Positions 8,957-18,227 of a stretch of DNA of 34,179 bases are shown here, in pieces. The stretch is from an uncultured Clostridia bacterium. Its GTDB lineage: Bacteria; Bacillota; Clostridia; Oscillospirales; Acutalibacteraceae. Position numbers and translations under genes: made by a program. The stretch covers positions 1 to 34,179 of the forward strand of contig CAMHHL010000017.1 in assembly GCA_946184925.1 (NCBI GenBank), written 5' to 3'. Numbering within the stretch: the first letter of the stretch is position 1; every line of letters starts with the position of its first letter. The notes beneath the pieces are model-generated. The model searched no databases and had not been told where the DNA came from. It was given only the letters and a program-made list of their open reading frames with translations.

Positions 8957-10167
8957 TAGCCTGTTACCTTTGCGTTTACAGAGCCGTCCGCGAAAGACAG
9001 CTTTATTTCATCGTCTGCTTTTAATTCTTTAACAGAATTAATTATTTTCCCGTCTTTTTCCGTGATTGAATATCCCCTTTGCAGGACAGAAACGGGATTG
9101 AGCGTCTCGAGCTTTGCGCCGAGCTTTCTTGTCTTTTCCGATTCGGCAGCGAGCTTTTTTTCCAGCAATGTTTTCGCTTTTTCGGAAATGACACTGAGCT
9201 CACGCTCCCTGTCCGCAAGACGTTTCTGCGGAGAATATGCGTTTGCAATCTGCTTGTAGTGTCCGAGAACACCGGTCAGATTGATTATACGGTTATCAAT
9301 AAAGGACTGAATGTACTGCTTTTGAGCGTTATAATAATCAATTAGCTCCGTTCTGTCCGGAACCGCAAGCTCAGCCGCAGCCGAGGGTGTGGGAGCTCTG
9401 AGGTCGGAGACAAAATCGCAGATTGTGAAATCCGTCTCATGCCCTACAGCAGAAATAACCGGAATGTTTGAGGCATAGATTGCATACGCGAGATTCTCGT
9501 CATTGAAAGCCCACAAATCTTCTATTGAACCGCCGCCGCGACCTATAATAATCACGTCGGCGAGGTCATATTCGTTGAAAAGGTTGACTGCGTTCACAAG
9601 CTGCGCCGGAGCCTGAGTACCCTGAACCAGCACCGGGCAGAGGACTATATCAATGCTCGGAAAGCGTCTGGTGAGAATGTTGCGGATATCCTGAACCGCC
9701 GCTCCTGTCGGCGAGGTGATTACACCTACGGTTTTAGGGAATTTCGGGATAGGCTTTTTATGCTCCGGGGCGAATATGCCCTTTTCATCAAGCTTCTTCT
9801 TCAGCTGTTCATACGCAAGCGTGAGCGCACCGATGCCGTCGGGCTGCATATCCTCGATATAGAGCTGATAGCCGCCCGTCTGCTCATAGAGCGAGACTCT
9901 GCCCCTCGCGATAACCTTCATGCCTTCCTCGGGTTTAAAGCGCAAACCACGTGCATAACCGGCGAACATCACCGCTCTGACAACCGCGTTCTTATCCTTA
10001 AGGCTGAAATAAATGTGACCGCTGCGATAGTGGTCGGTGAGGTTGCTGATTTCACCTGTAATAAAGACGTTGTTGAGCTTAGGATCGCCCTCAAGCAGGC
10101 TTTTCACATAATAATTAAGCTGAGAAACCGAGATAATCTTTGGCTTTGTGAACTTTGGATCAATCAT
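8956..10167 (-). CDS. xseA: Exodeoxyribonuclease VII, large subunit
   Basis: The 403-residue protein has an N-terminal OB fold starting at ISVSQLNYYVKSLLE. The catalytic domain carries GVITSPTGAA and the hallmark GRGGGSIEDLWAFND, followed by a long helical C-terminus and KLSFADGSVNAKV. Exonuclease VII degrades single-stranded DNA to oligonucleotides. I chose the ATG at 10167 (MIDPKFTK) because AAAGG lies just upstream; longer in-frame starts run back into the preceding gene. The first 8 nt overlap the end of the TsaD-like gene, and the stop overlaps dnaE. The small subunit XseB, usually encoded right after xseA, is not found here or elsewhere in the window. Confidence 0.95.
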   Translation of the reverse strand: MIDPKFTKPKIISVSQLNYYVKSLLEGDPKLNNVFITGEISNLTDHYRSGHIYFSLKDKNAVVRAVMFAGYARGLRFKPEEGMKVIARGRVSLYEQTGGYQLYIEDMQPDGIGALTLAYEQLKKKLDEKGIFAPEHKKPIPKFPKTVGVITSPTGAAVQDIRNILTRRFPSIDIVLCPVLVQGTQAPAQLVNAVNLFNEYDLADVIIIGRGGGSIEDLWAFNDENLAYAIYASNIPVISAVGHETDFTICDFVSDLRAPTPSAAAELAVPDRTELIDYYNAQKQYIQSFIDNRIINLTGVLGHYKQIANAYSPQKRLADRERELSVISEKAKTLLEKKLAAESEKTRKLGAKLETLNPVSVLQRGYSITEKDGKIINSVKELKADDEIKLSFADGSVNAKVTG

Positions 10168-11089
10168 TTTTCGCCTTTCTTGCCGTGAGATACGCAATCC
10201 CGGCGGCATTGTCAGCCGAAAACTCCGGCTCGGCAAAACACGCGCCGAACCTGTCCTGAACCGTGCGGCGAATAATCGAATTCGACATTACTCCTCCGGC
10301 GTAAAGCAGCGGAAGTGAGCCGTATTTTTTGATGAGCTCATCAGTCATGCGGCAGATTGTCTGCTCAATAAATTTCAGGCAGTAGGCGCTTATATATTCT
10401 TTTGAAGAATTATTATTGTAGAGCTTGCGACATTGGTTTTCAACTCCGCTGAGACAGCAATCGGCTCCCTTTAGGGTCGGTCTGACTTTGAGCGGCTCGT
10501 CGCAGCGAAGAGCGAGTCTCTCGAGCTCCCTGCCACACGGAAAATCAAGCCCGAGCATAACGCCGACGCGGTCAACGGCTTGTCCGGCGTTGAGGTCGAG
10601 CGTTTTCGCGATGAGTTCAAGGCTAAAACCGCTGCCATTCGGCTCGGCAAGAACAGCCTCGGTTGTTCCTCCGCTGACATGAAAGGCTATAAACCGCTCG
10701 GAAAAGAGCCTTTCCGAGCCCGCGCTGAAAATTGCCGCGGCAATGTGCCCCTCCTGATGGGAGAAAGTATAAAGCGGCACCGAAAGCGTTGAAGCCACAA
10801 TCGAAGCCGCGTTGAAGCCAACGGAAAAGCACGGCATATAGGAACCATCGACCGGGCGTGGTCTTGACGACACGCCGACAGCATTCACATCACGCATATC
10901 ATATTCCGCGGCAAGCTCGCCGTAAAGCTCAAAAAGCTGCTGAGTATGATGAAAGACCGCGTCGCTCTGTCGAAGCCCGACGCTGCCGGGCTTCACGGGG
11001 AGAAGTTTCTTCTTCTGTATGACCTCTCCGCCGCGATAGAGCGCGACAGAGGTTGTGTAGTTACTGGTATCAATTCCTAGGCAGATCAT
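10160..11089 (-). CDS. TsaD/Kae1-like paralogue (Gcp family, divergent)
   Basis: The 309 residues have the ASKHA fold of the Kae1/TsaD family, which in its standard form makes the t6A modification of tRNA. Retained features are the putative metal-binding HQEGH (TsaD: HxxxH), GGVMSN near the C-terminus (TsaD: GGVAAN) and SADNAAGIAY with the third metal-ligand Asp. Departures are the N-terminus GIDTSNYTTS, where TsaD has GIETSCDET, and VSGGTTE, where TsaD has VSGGHT. It is therefore probably a second, specialised family member rather than the cell's TsaD; such paralogues occur in Clostridia, but I know of no established role. It sits between nusB and xseA. Its ATG overlaps the nusB stop (ATGA), so it is very likely co-translated. 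Confidence 0.8.
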   Translation of the reverse strand: MICLGIDTSNYTTSVALYRGGEVIQKKKLLPVKPGSVGLRQSDAVFHHTQQLFELYGELAAEYDMRDVNAVGVSSRPRPVDGSYMPCFSVGFNAASIVASTLSVPLYTFSHQEGHIAAAIFSAGSERLFSERFIAFHVSGGTTEAVLAEPNGSGFSLELIAKTLDLNAGQAVDRVGVMLGLDFPCGRELERLALRCDEPLKVRPTLKGADCCLSGVENQCRKLYNNNSSKEYISAYCLKFIEQTICRMTDELIKKYGSLPLLYAGGVMSNSIIRRTVQDRFGACFAEPEFSADNAAGIAYLTARKAKND

Positions 11090-11484
11090 TCTCTTGAGAC
11101 AGCTCCGAGAACACCGTTGATGAATTTGCTCTCGTCAACGGTATATTTCTTGGCGAGCTCAACCGCCTCGTTAATCGCGACACCGTCGGGAATATCCCCG
11201 AACTTCATCTCGCAAACAGCGAGCCTGAGAATCGCGTACGAGGTTTTGGAGATACGACCGAGCGACCATCCCTTTTTGAGATGGCTTTGTATTACGCTGT
11301 CGATGTATTCCTTCTCTTTCTCGACAGTTTCGACGAGCTTGCGCGCATAGGGATCAACCTCGAGATCGCGGCTCTGGGCGGCACTCTCGATAATCTCGTC
11401 TATGGATTCGTCGTTGAACAGCTTTTCGAATATAAGGATAAAGCCCTGTTCCCTGGCTTTGAAGCGTGAAAGTTTGTTTTCCAT
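11086..11484 (-). CDS. nusB: Transcription antitermination factor NusB
   Basis: The 132-residue product has the all-helical NusB fold. It begins with the arginine-rich SRFKAREQGFILIFE and ends with the conserved DGVAINEAVELAKKY and FINGVLGAV. NusB with S10 (NusE) binds boxA RNA in rRNA leaders and prevents premature termination. I chose the ATG at 11484 (MENKLSRF). A GTG at 11500-11502 is in frame but has no Shine-Dalgarno; AAGG lies 10 bp before the ATG. It heads the operon with the TsaD-like gene, xseA and dnaE, and lies downstream of spoIIIAH, a typical Firmicutes neighbourhood. Confidence 0.93.
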   Translation of the reverse strand: MENKLSRFKAREQGFILIFEKLFNDESIDEIIESAAQSRDLEVDPYARKLVETVEKEKEYIDSVIQSHLKKGWSLGRISKTSYAILRLAVCEMKFGDIPDGVAINEAVELAKKYTVDESKFINGVLGAVSRE

Positions 11485-11516
11485 AATAACCCAGCCTTGC
11501 ACTTTATTCTAGGCTG

Positions 11517-11545
11517 ATTATATCACAAAACAGGGCGCTTGTAAA
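11517..11545 (-). promoter_or_regulatory. Promoter of the nusB operon
   Basis: On the minus strand TTTACA (11540-11545), 17 bp and TATAAT (11517-11522) with TGA before the -10. It lies 32 bp upstream of the nusB start and separates nusB from the sporulation operon. Confidence 0.85.
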
Positions 11546-11554
11546 CAGAAAAGC

Positions 11555-11587
11555 GAACGTTTTGTTAATATTTTAAAACAAATGTTC
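11555..11587 (-). terminator. Possible weak terminator after spoIIIAH
   Basis: Just past the spoIIIAH stop, GAAC (minus) pairs with GTTC across an AT-rich imperfect stem (TTTGTT with AACAAA), followed by GCTTTTCTGTTT. The stem is AT-rich with bulges, so termination is likely to be partial. Confidence 0.35.
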
Positions 11588-11589
11588 AA

Positions 11590-12135
11590 TCAAACGGTCA
11601 CAATTGTTATTTTTTCAAAATCGACATTGGCAACCGATTTCACCGTGGCGCGCAGTGAAAGATTACTCCGGTCATTAAGCTCCTTTTTGAGAACAGTGAC
11701 CGTGCATCCATTCTCATTCAGAAAGCAAAGGCAATCGGAGAAGCCCTTTGCACGGAGCGTGGTCTCAATGTCATCCTGCATTGTGAAGAACTTTATCACA
11801 CCTGCTACCTGAGCCTGCGCCTCGCTCTTCTCTTCATCCGAGGTTGAGTCGAGCTTAAGAACCTTTGAGGCGGTGTCAATGATTTTGTCTTGAGTTGTTG
11901 AACGCTGATTCTTTGCGTTAGCGAAAAACTTCTTCTGCTTGTCACTCAGACTGTCTGCCTTGGGCTCTGTAGCCCCTGATGTAGCCTCAGTTGAGATTGT
12001 CGCGTTGACAAGCTTGCTTTCGCCGAGGGTTCTGGTTACCGGTTTCTTCGCCGAAAGGCTCCAGTTGAGATACACTGCTGCGCCGAGTGCCAGAACTAGC
12101 GTTGCCGCGAGAAATTGTTTTTTGAATTTTTTCAT
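11590..12135 (-). CDS. spoIIIAH: Stage III sporulation protein AH
   Basis: The 181-residue protein has a short basic N-terminus, one membrane helix (about residues 7-26) and an extracytoplasmic part. It has the SpoIIIAH profile: a variable linker, then a YscJ/FliF-like ring-building domain ending near VKSVANVDFEKITIVTV. In Bacillus subtilis SpoIIIAH in the mother-cell membrane binds SpoIIQ in the forespore membrane to form a channel across the two membranes. I chose the ATG at 12135 (MKKFKKQF) because AGAGGT lies 7 bp upstream; the frame is open further 5' but overlaps spoIIIAG. It is the last of the eight spoIIIA genes, 20 bp after spoIIIAG. Confidence 0.9.
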   Translation of the reverse strand: MKKFKKQFLAATLVLALGAAVYLNWSLSAKKPVTRTLGESKLVNATISTEATSGATEPKADSLSDKQKKFFANAKNQRSTTQDKIIDTASKVLKLDSTSDEEKSEAQAQVAGVIKFFTMQDDIETTLRAKGFSDCLCFLNENGCTVTVLKKELNDRSNLSLRATVKSVANVDFEKITIVTV

Positions 12136-12155
12136 AACTTTACCTCTATTCTCTT

Positions 12156-12578
12156 TCATTTGCTCAGCTTGGTTACACAAACCTTCGCTGATGAAATATT
12201 TAGTGCCTTTGTTACGGCGTCGTTGATTCTGCCGACAACTACCGGGTCATCACCTCCGTCGCAGACGACCACAGCGCCGCGGATGACGGGCTCAATCTCC
12301 TTTGTCTTTGTTGAATTATTGTCTAGGTAGACGCCTTCGGAGGAATTTTCAATCGTGAGCAGAACTTTTACTTCTCCCACTCCCTCAACCTCGGAGAGCA
12401 TGTCGGTAATCGACTGCTGAAGCTCGAGACGGTAATCGGAAACAGACGAGCCGGAGGTGCCGTTCCCGTCAAAGCTGATGAAGGTTGAAAGAAAAATCAG
12501 CGCTATCGCCGCAAGCCCCGATATCAGAATAAAATTGCGTATTCGGTTGTCGTTTAGCAGTTTTCCGAACTTCTTCAT
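12156..12578 (-). CDS. spoIIIAG: Stage III sporulation protein AG
   Basis: The 140-residue protein has one membrane helix (about 14-34) and an extracytoplasmic ring-building domain. VEGVGEVKVLLTIENS and the later VVVCDGGDDPVV with INDAVTKALNI are characteristic of SpoIIIAG. In B. subtilis it forms a large oligomeric ring in the mother-cell membrane as part of the feeding channel. It is shorter than the Bacillus protein (about 230 residues), mainly in the N-terminal cytoplasmic part and in the insertion of the ring domain. It begins 2 bp after spoIIIAF ends, with GAGGT as Shine-Dalgarno. Confidence 0.93.
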   Translation of the reverse strand: MKKFGKLLNDNRIRNFILISGLAAIALIFLSTFISFDGNGTSGSSVSDYRLELQQSITDMLSEVEGVGEVKVLLTIENSSEGVYLDNNSTKTKEIEPVIRGAVVVCDGGDDPVVVGRINDAVTKALNISSAKVCVTKLSK

Positions 12579-12580
12579 TT

Positions 12581-13054
12581 TTACCTCTTTATTATTTCGG
12601 GTTCACGGGAAAGCTGTTCCGATACAAGGGAACGAATCTCCGATGAGCGCGTATAACTTCTCTCGGGAATATATATGCGGACAGATGCGACATATATTCC
12701 CCCGTCGCCGTTGATACCGAGATTAATTTTGAGCGATATAATGTCGATTTTCCGTTGTGCAAGCATAGCCGACAGGGTGGCTTCCAAACTCGATTCCGTC
12801 TCGGCGAGAACAGCTTCTTCGTAGGCTGAACGCGCATTCTCTTCCGAAACACTCTCCTGCGGAACAGTTACTCCGAAGTCGAAGCTTCCGGAGCAGAGCT
12901 CCCTTATCGGATTTATCATTACGCAGATTATAAACAATCCCATCACAGTCGCGGTAAGCTTTTTGTGCAAGCCGGGCGGTGCAATCGCACCGAGAATTGA
13001 GCATGCGAGCGACGAAACACAGACAATTGCCGCAACATTGGCAATACCGCTCAA
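12581..13054 (-). CDS. spoIIIAF: Stage III sporulation protein AF
   Basis: The product is 157 residues if it starts at the TTG at 13052-13054: MSGIANVAAIVCVSSLACSI. Two N-terminal membrane helices lie at about 3-22 and 32-50 (TATVMGLFIICVMINPIREL). A soluble domain follows with IYVASVRIYIP and a terminal QLSREPEIIKR. I chose TTG because GGAGG lies 9 bp upstream inside the end of spoIIIAE, and because TTG overlaps the spoIIIAE stop (TTGA), a coupled arrangement. No ATG exists in the early part of this frame; upstream ATGs in frame lie deep within spoIIIAE. The role in the SpoIIIA complex is known only in outline. Confidence 0.88.
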   Translation of the reverse strand: MSGIANVAAIVCVSSLACSILGAIAPPGLHKKLTATVMGLFIICVMINPIRELCSGSFDFGVTVPQESVSEENARSAYEEAVLAETESSLEATLSAMLAQRKIDIISLKINLGINGDGGIYVASVRIYIPERSYTRSSEIRSLVSEQLSREPEIIKR

Positions 13055-14175
13055 CCCGAACCGCCTCCAATCAACAAAAGCGCCGCAGTGGAAATTATAA
13101 AAACTGCGGCAAGCGAAAGCAGAACCGCAATGAGCAGCGACAGAACCGCGGAAATATTCTCGAGAAGGACGCACGACTCTCTGAGCCCTATAATCTCACC
13201 TACAGACAGGGCGATTTTCAACGCCGCTGACCAAAACAGACAACGCAGAATAACCGGAAGAAAAATAACAGCCGCAGCGATAATCGCAAAAACGCCAATC
13301 CCGGATTTCAGCAAAGAAACCGAGCCCTGAACAGTTCTCAGCGCTTCAGAGAGCGCCGAACCGACTACGGGAACAGCACTGCCGAGAGCAAACCTGAGAG
13401 CGCGAACGGAAACTCCGTCGAGATTGACGGCTACAAGCTGACGTAAGCTGAGCACGGCTGTAAAAATTGTCATTACTATCCCGACAATCCATTTTAGAAG
13501 CTTGGTAACAGTTCTTAAAATTCCGCTGAGATTGACCATTGGGTTGACTGCCGAGCTCACGCCGAGCCCTAGAAGCGTCTGCATAAGCGGCGCTGCTACA
13601 GTGGAGCTCATAGCCGTAACACCTTGCGCCGCGAGCATCACCATTGAATAATACGCCGAGCCGCTCACTGCCTGACCGGAAGCCGAAAGCACTCCGACCA
13701 TAACAGGAAGATACGCGAGCATAAAGCGCGAAACATTTCCGACTGTATCGACAGAGGCGTTTATGACCGACACAACCGGAACTGAGGTCAGACAAACTAT
13801 GCATAGAGTTGTGCATAAGGATATAACACTCTGCATTGAATAGGAATTGACGGACGAGCGTAAGCCGTAGAGCAACGAGTACAAAAGCATTGCCGCCACA
13901 ACAGCGGCGAGAACCGCAAGCGGCTCTCTAAGCTGTTCGGAAGATGTCTTAAACAGCTCATTGATAATATCTGTAAAGGAAATGCCGCTGAGAATTTTGG
14001 GATCAACGGAATTAATACCGATGTCGGAAAGTGATTTTTTCGCGTCGTCCGGAAGCGCTTGAGTAATAATTTCCGTGTCGGCTATTTTATCGGTTACGTT
14101 ATCCGCCGCGCTCACGCTGAATGTGGAAAAGATTATAATCAACAAAGCCGCCGCGGCGCACAAAAGCCGTCTCAT
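13051..14175 (-). CDS. spoIIIAE: Stage III sporulation protein AE
   Basis: The 374-residue polytopic membrane protein has a signal peptide (about residues 1-23, ending SVSAADN) and many hydrophobic helices. Conserved SpoIIIAE sequence includes MLLYSLLYGLRSS, LPVMVGVLSASGQ and GIGVFAIIAAAVIFLPVIL. It is an integral part of the mother-cell-to-forespore channel needed for late forespore gene expression. Its ATG overlaps the spoIIIAD stop by 1 nt (TAATG), and its TGA overlaps the TTG start of spoIIIAF. Confidence 0.95.
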   Translation of the reverse strand: MRRLLCAAAALLIIIFSTFSVSAADNVTDKIADTEIITQALPDDAKKSLSDIGINSVDPKILSGISFTDIINELFKTSSEQLREPLAVLAAVVAAMLLYSLLYGLRSSVNSYSMQSVISLCTTLCIVCLTSVPVVSVINASVDTVGNVSRFMLAYLPVMVGVLSASGQAVSGSAYYSMVMLAAQGVTAMSSTVAAPLMQTLLGLGVSSAVNPMVNLSGILRTVTKLLKWIVGIVMTIFTAVLSLRQLVAVNLDGVSVRALRFALGSAVPVVGSALSEALRTVQGSVSLLKSGIGVFAIIAAAVIFLPVILRCLFWSAALKIALSVGEIIGLRESCVLLENISAVLSLLIAVLLSLAAVFIISTAALLLIGGGSG

Positions 14176-14567
14176 TATGTACTCCCCGTAAGACTGAGGA
14201 CCGCGTCGAGCACATCCTTATAGAGCGGAATCGCGGTAACGAGCACGAGAATCTTTCCGGCGAGGGAGATGTTCCCGGCGAGAGCCTTCTGTCCGGCGTC
14301 AATGCAGCAGTCACAGGAGAATTCCGTTAGCAGGCTTATGCCGACAGTTTTGAGCAGTATCGCGACATATACGGAATTGACGGACGCGGTATCAAATATG
14401 GTTTTTACGGTTTCATAGACGGAATTGAGGTTCAGAATAACCGAAAGGAAAATCAGCACGCTCCCGATGATAGCCGCAACAAGGGCTATTTCGGGATTAT
14501 GGCGGCGAAGCGTGAGCGAAACAGTCGCCGTGAGAACACCGATGAATGAGATTGTGAGGATATTCAT
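14175..14567 (-). CDS. spoIIIAD: Stage III sporulation protein AD
   Basis: The 130-residue membrane protein has about four helices. It is recognised by position and by conserved stretches, such as the C-terminal ILVLVTAIPLYKDVLDAVLS and the central AILLKTVGISLLTEF. The start overlaps the spoIIIAC stop (ATGA) and the stop overlaps the spoIIIAE start, so the three membrane subunits are translated as a coupled block. Function beyond membership of the SpoIIIA channel is not visible. Confidence 0.94.
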   Translation of the reverse strand: MNILTISFIGVLTATVSLTLRRHNPEIALVAAIIGSVLIFLSVILNLNSVYETVKTIFDTASVNSVYVAILLKTVGISLLTEFSCDCCIDAGQKALAGNISLAGKILVLVTAIPLYKDVLDAVLSLTGST

Positions 14568-14758
14568 AGTCCGAACAGCGTTTTTATTGTTGAAAACAAC
14601 GAGCTAATCTGGGTAACGAGCATCGAGAGCACCACAATCAGCCCGGCGAGAGTTGTCAGCATAGCCTGCTCCTCTCTGCCGCTTCTCACAAGCAGCTGAT
14701 TGAGCACCGCGACAATTATCCCGATTGCCGCGATTTTGAAAATCATATCAACGTCCAT
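14564..14758 (-). CDS. spoIIIAC: Stage III sporulation protein AC
   Basis: This is a very small (64-residue) membrane protein with two helices joined by a charged loop (SGREEQ). The length and the start MDVDMIFKIAAIGIIVAVLN are typical of SpoIIIAC. AAGGATGG provides the Shine-Dalgarno. It lies 21 bp after spoIIIAB and overlaps spoIIIAD. It is required for the channel in B. subtilis. Confidence 0.94.
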   Translation of the reverse strand: MDVDMIFKIAAIGIIVAVLNQLLVRSGREEQAMLTTLAGLIVVLSMLVTQISSLFSTIKTLFGL

Positions 14759-14779
14759 TTAACCATCCTTAATTTTCGG

Positions 14780-15271
14780 CTACAACAGCATGACACCGAC
14801 AGCGGCGCCGAAGCTGAAGCCGAGTATCTTGTACAGTTTACTCTTCTGTTTATATTCTTCTGTGGAATTATTAAGTGTAGCGGTAAATAGGCTCCTGTAA
14901 AGCTCAATATGGCTGAGCTGACCGTCGAGATCGGTTGTGCCGAGCCCTGAGCCAAAATCGCGGAGCAGATTACAATCATCTTCGCAAAGTATTTTTTCTT
15001 TAATAACCGATTGCATGAAGCTGTCCCAAAGCTCGCGAAAATCACTTTTTTCGGCGAAATAACCGGCGAGTTTCTTAGGTACTGAAAGGGTAATCAGAGA
15101 GCAGATATCATCCTGAGTATAGCGGATATTTGTTGAAAGAGCACCGAGGAATGTCACAAAGCAGTCCAAAAATTCCGAGCGGCGTTTCATTCTTCGCGAG
15201 AGATAAAACCCCGCTGAGGTGGTCGAAATCACGAAAAGAAGCGCCCCGAAAAGCTTAACCGAAAAATTCAT
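14780..15271 (-). CDS. spoIIIAB: Stage III sporulation protein AB
   Basis: The 163-residue protein has an N-terminal membrane helix (about 5-22), a helical cytoplasmic region and a hydrophobic C-terminus (GFSFGAAVGVMLL). Family sequence includes FLGALSTNIRYTQDDI and FGSGLGTTDLDGQL. It is related to the membrane platform proteins of type II secretion systems, consistent with a secretion-like role for the SpoIIIA complex. The start overlaps the last 17 nt of spoIIIAA. Confidence 0.94.
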   Translation of the reverse strand: MNFSVKLFGALLFVISTTSAGFYLSRRMKRRSEFLDCFVTFLGALSTNIRYTQDDICSLITLSVPKKLAGYFAEKSDFRELWDSFMQSVIKEKILCEDDCNLLRDFGSGLGTTDLDGQLSHIELYRSLFTATLNNSTEEYKQKSKLYKILGFSFGAAVGVMLL

Positions 15272-16172
15272 CAGACAGTATCACTCTCTTTATTGTTCCT
15301 GCCTCGCTTCGGCTGCCGAGAAAAACCACATGGCCGAAAGCGCTGCTTTCAAGCAGACGCAAAAGCTTCGGGCGGTTTTTGAACTCCGGCAGTCCCGGAC
15401 AATGCGATGAAGCGATAACACTGACGCCCGATGAAGCCGCAAGTGAGACAGAATCGAAATCGTCAGCTCCCAGCTCGTCACAGATTATTATATCGGGCGA
15501 AAGGCATCGCACCGCGTGCTCAAAACCGCTGCGTCTGTCGTAACCGTCGAGCACATCACAAAGCCCGACGTCAAATTGTCTTTCTCCCGCGACAGTTCCG
15601 GCAAGCTCTCCCCTGCTGTCAATGAGTGAAACGCAGGCGCGTCCCGAGAGCACGCGCGCGATATCGCGCAGAAGAGTTGTTTTGCCTGAGCACGGAGCGC
15701 CGCAAATCAGAACACCGTTCATTGGATTGAGCACTTTGAGGATTTCTTCTGAGCAACCCTTGATTTCGGATGCGATTCTGATGTTGATTGAGCTAATATC
15801 CCTGATATTTGAAAGCTTTCCGCCGTCGCTGACCGCTGTTCCGCAGATTCCGGCACGGCAGCCGCCTCTGAGAGTAACGTAGCCGTTGACAAGTTCCTTT
15901 TGCTTTGAATAAACGGAATAACCGCAGATTGCCGAGAATATTTCGGACATCTCCCTCATGCCGAGCAGGAGCGAATTATCGGAAGTATCGGAAAGCCCGT
16001 TTTGCGATATGAAGAAGGCAGAATCTCTGCACCTTAGCATTGGCTGACAGCCTGCTCTCAGGCGGATTTCCTGCAGCTTGTCCGCTACATCACACGGAAT
16101 TGAGGTAAGAACTCTTGCTATACGCGGCGGAAGCACGCCTGCCGCCGACCTTATTTGAGATAGATTGTTCAT
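15255..16172 (-). CDS. spoIIIAA: Stage III sporulation protein AA, ATPase
   Basis: The 305-residue protein resembles type II/IV secretion ATPases and is thought to energise the SpoIIIA channel. Walker A is GAPCSGKTT (158-166) and Walker B lies in DIIICDELG; LQEIRLRAG near residue 33 is a family mark. The ATG at 16172 (MNNLSQIR) is the most natural start, yet no Shine-Dalgarno precedes it and the gene begins only about 23 bp after the ligA terminator. A GTG at 16136 is a weaker alternative. Transcription is probably under sigma-E, as in B. subtilis. Confidence 0.93.
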   Translation of the reverse strand: MNNLSQIRSAAGVLPPRIARVLTSIPCDVADKLQEIRLRAGCQPMLRCRDSAFFISQNGLSDTSDNSLLLGMREMSEIFSAICGYSVYSKQKELVNGYVTLRGGCRAGICGTAVSDGGKLSNIRDISSINIRIASEIKGCSEEILKVLNPMNGVLICGAPCSGKTTLLRDIARVLSGRACVSLIDSRGELAGTVAGERQFDVGLCDVLDGYDRRSGFEHAVRCLSPDIIICDELGADDFDSVSLAASSGVSVIASSHCPGLPEFKNRPKLLRLLESSAFGHVVFLGSRSEAGTIKRVILSDEFFG

Positions 16173-16177
16173 AGTAA

Positions 16178-16206
16178 GATATATGTGGACAGGCAAAAAA
16201 ATATGC
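16178..16206 (-). promoter_or_regulatory. Candidate sigma-E promoter of the spoIIIA operon
   Basis: On the minus strand GCATATTT (16199-16206), 13 bp and CATATATC (16178-16185) resemble the sigma-E pattern (-35 near KCATATT, -10 near CATACANT), with two mismatches in the -10. Only 5 bp separate the -10 from the ATG, so transcription would begin at or within the start codon. The -35 lies inside the terminator of ligA. Inference only. Confidence 0.35.
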
Positions 16207-16225
16207 CCCCGAAAAGGGGACATAT
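16195..16225 (-). terminator. Rho-independent terminator of the ligA operon
   Basis: On the minus strand ATATGTCCCC pairs with GGGGGCATAT (10 pairs including one G-U) around a TTTTC loop, followed by a run of at least six T. It starts 10 bp after the ligA stop. Confidence 0.9.
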
Positions 16226-16235
16226 TTATATCTGT

Positions 16236-18227
<1,992 letters not shown>

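Noticed and set aside
10168-10236. Longer xseA start at 10236
   Set aside because: The extra residues overlap the conserved end of the TsaD-like gene and have no family match; the ATG at 10167 has a Shine-Dalgarno.
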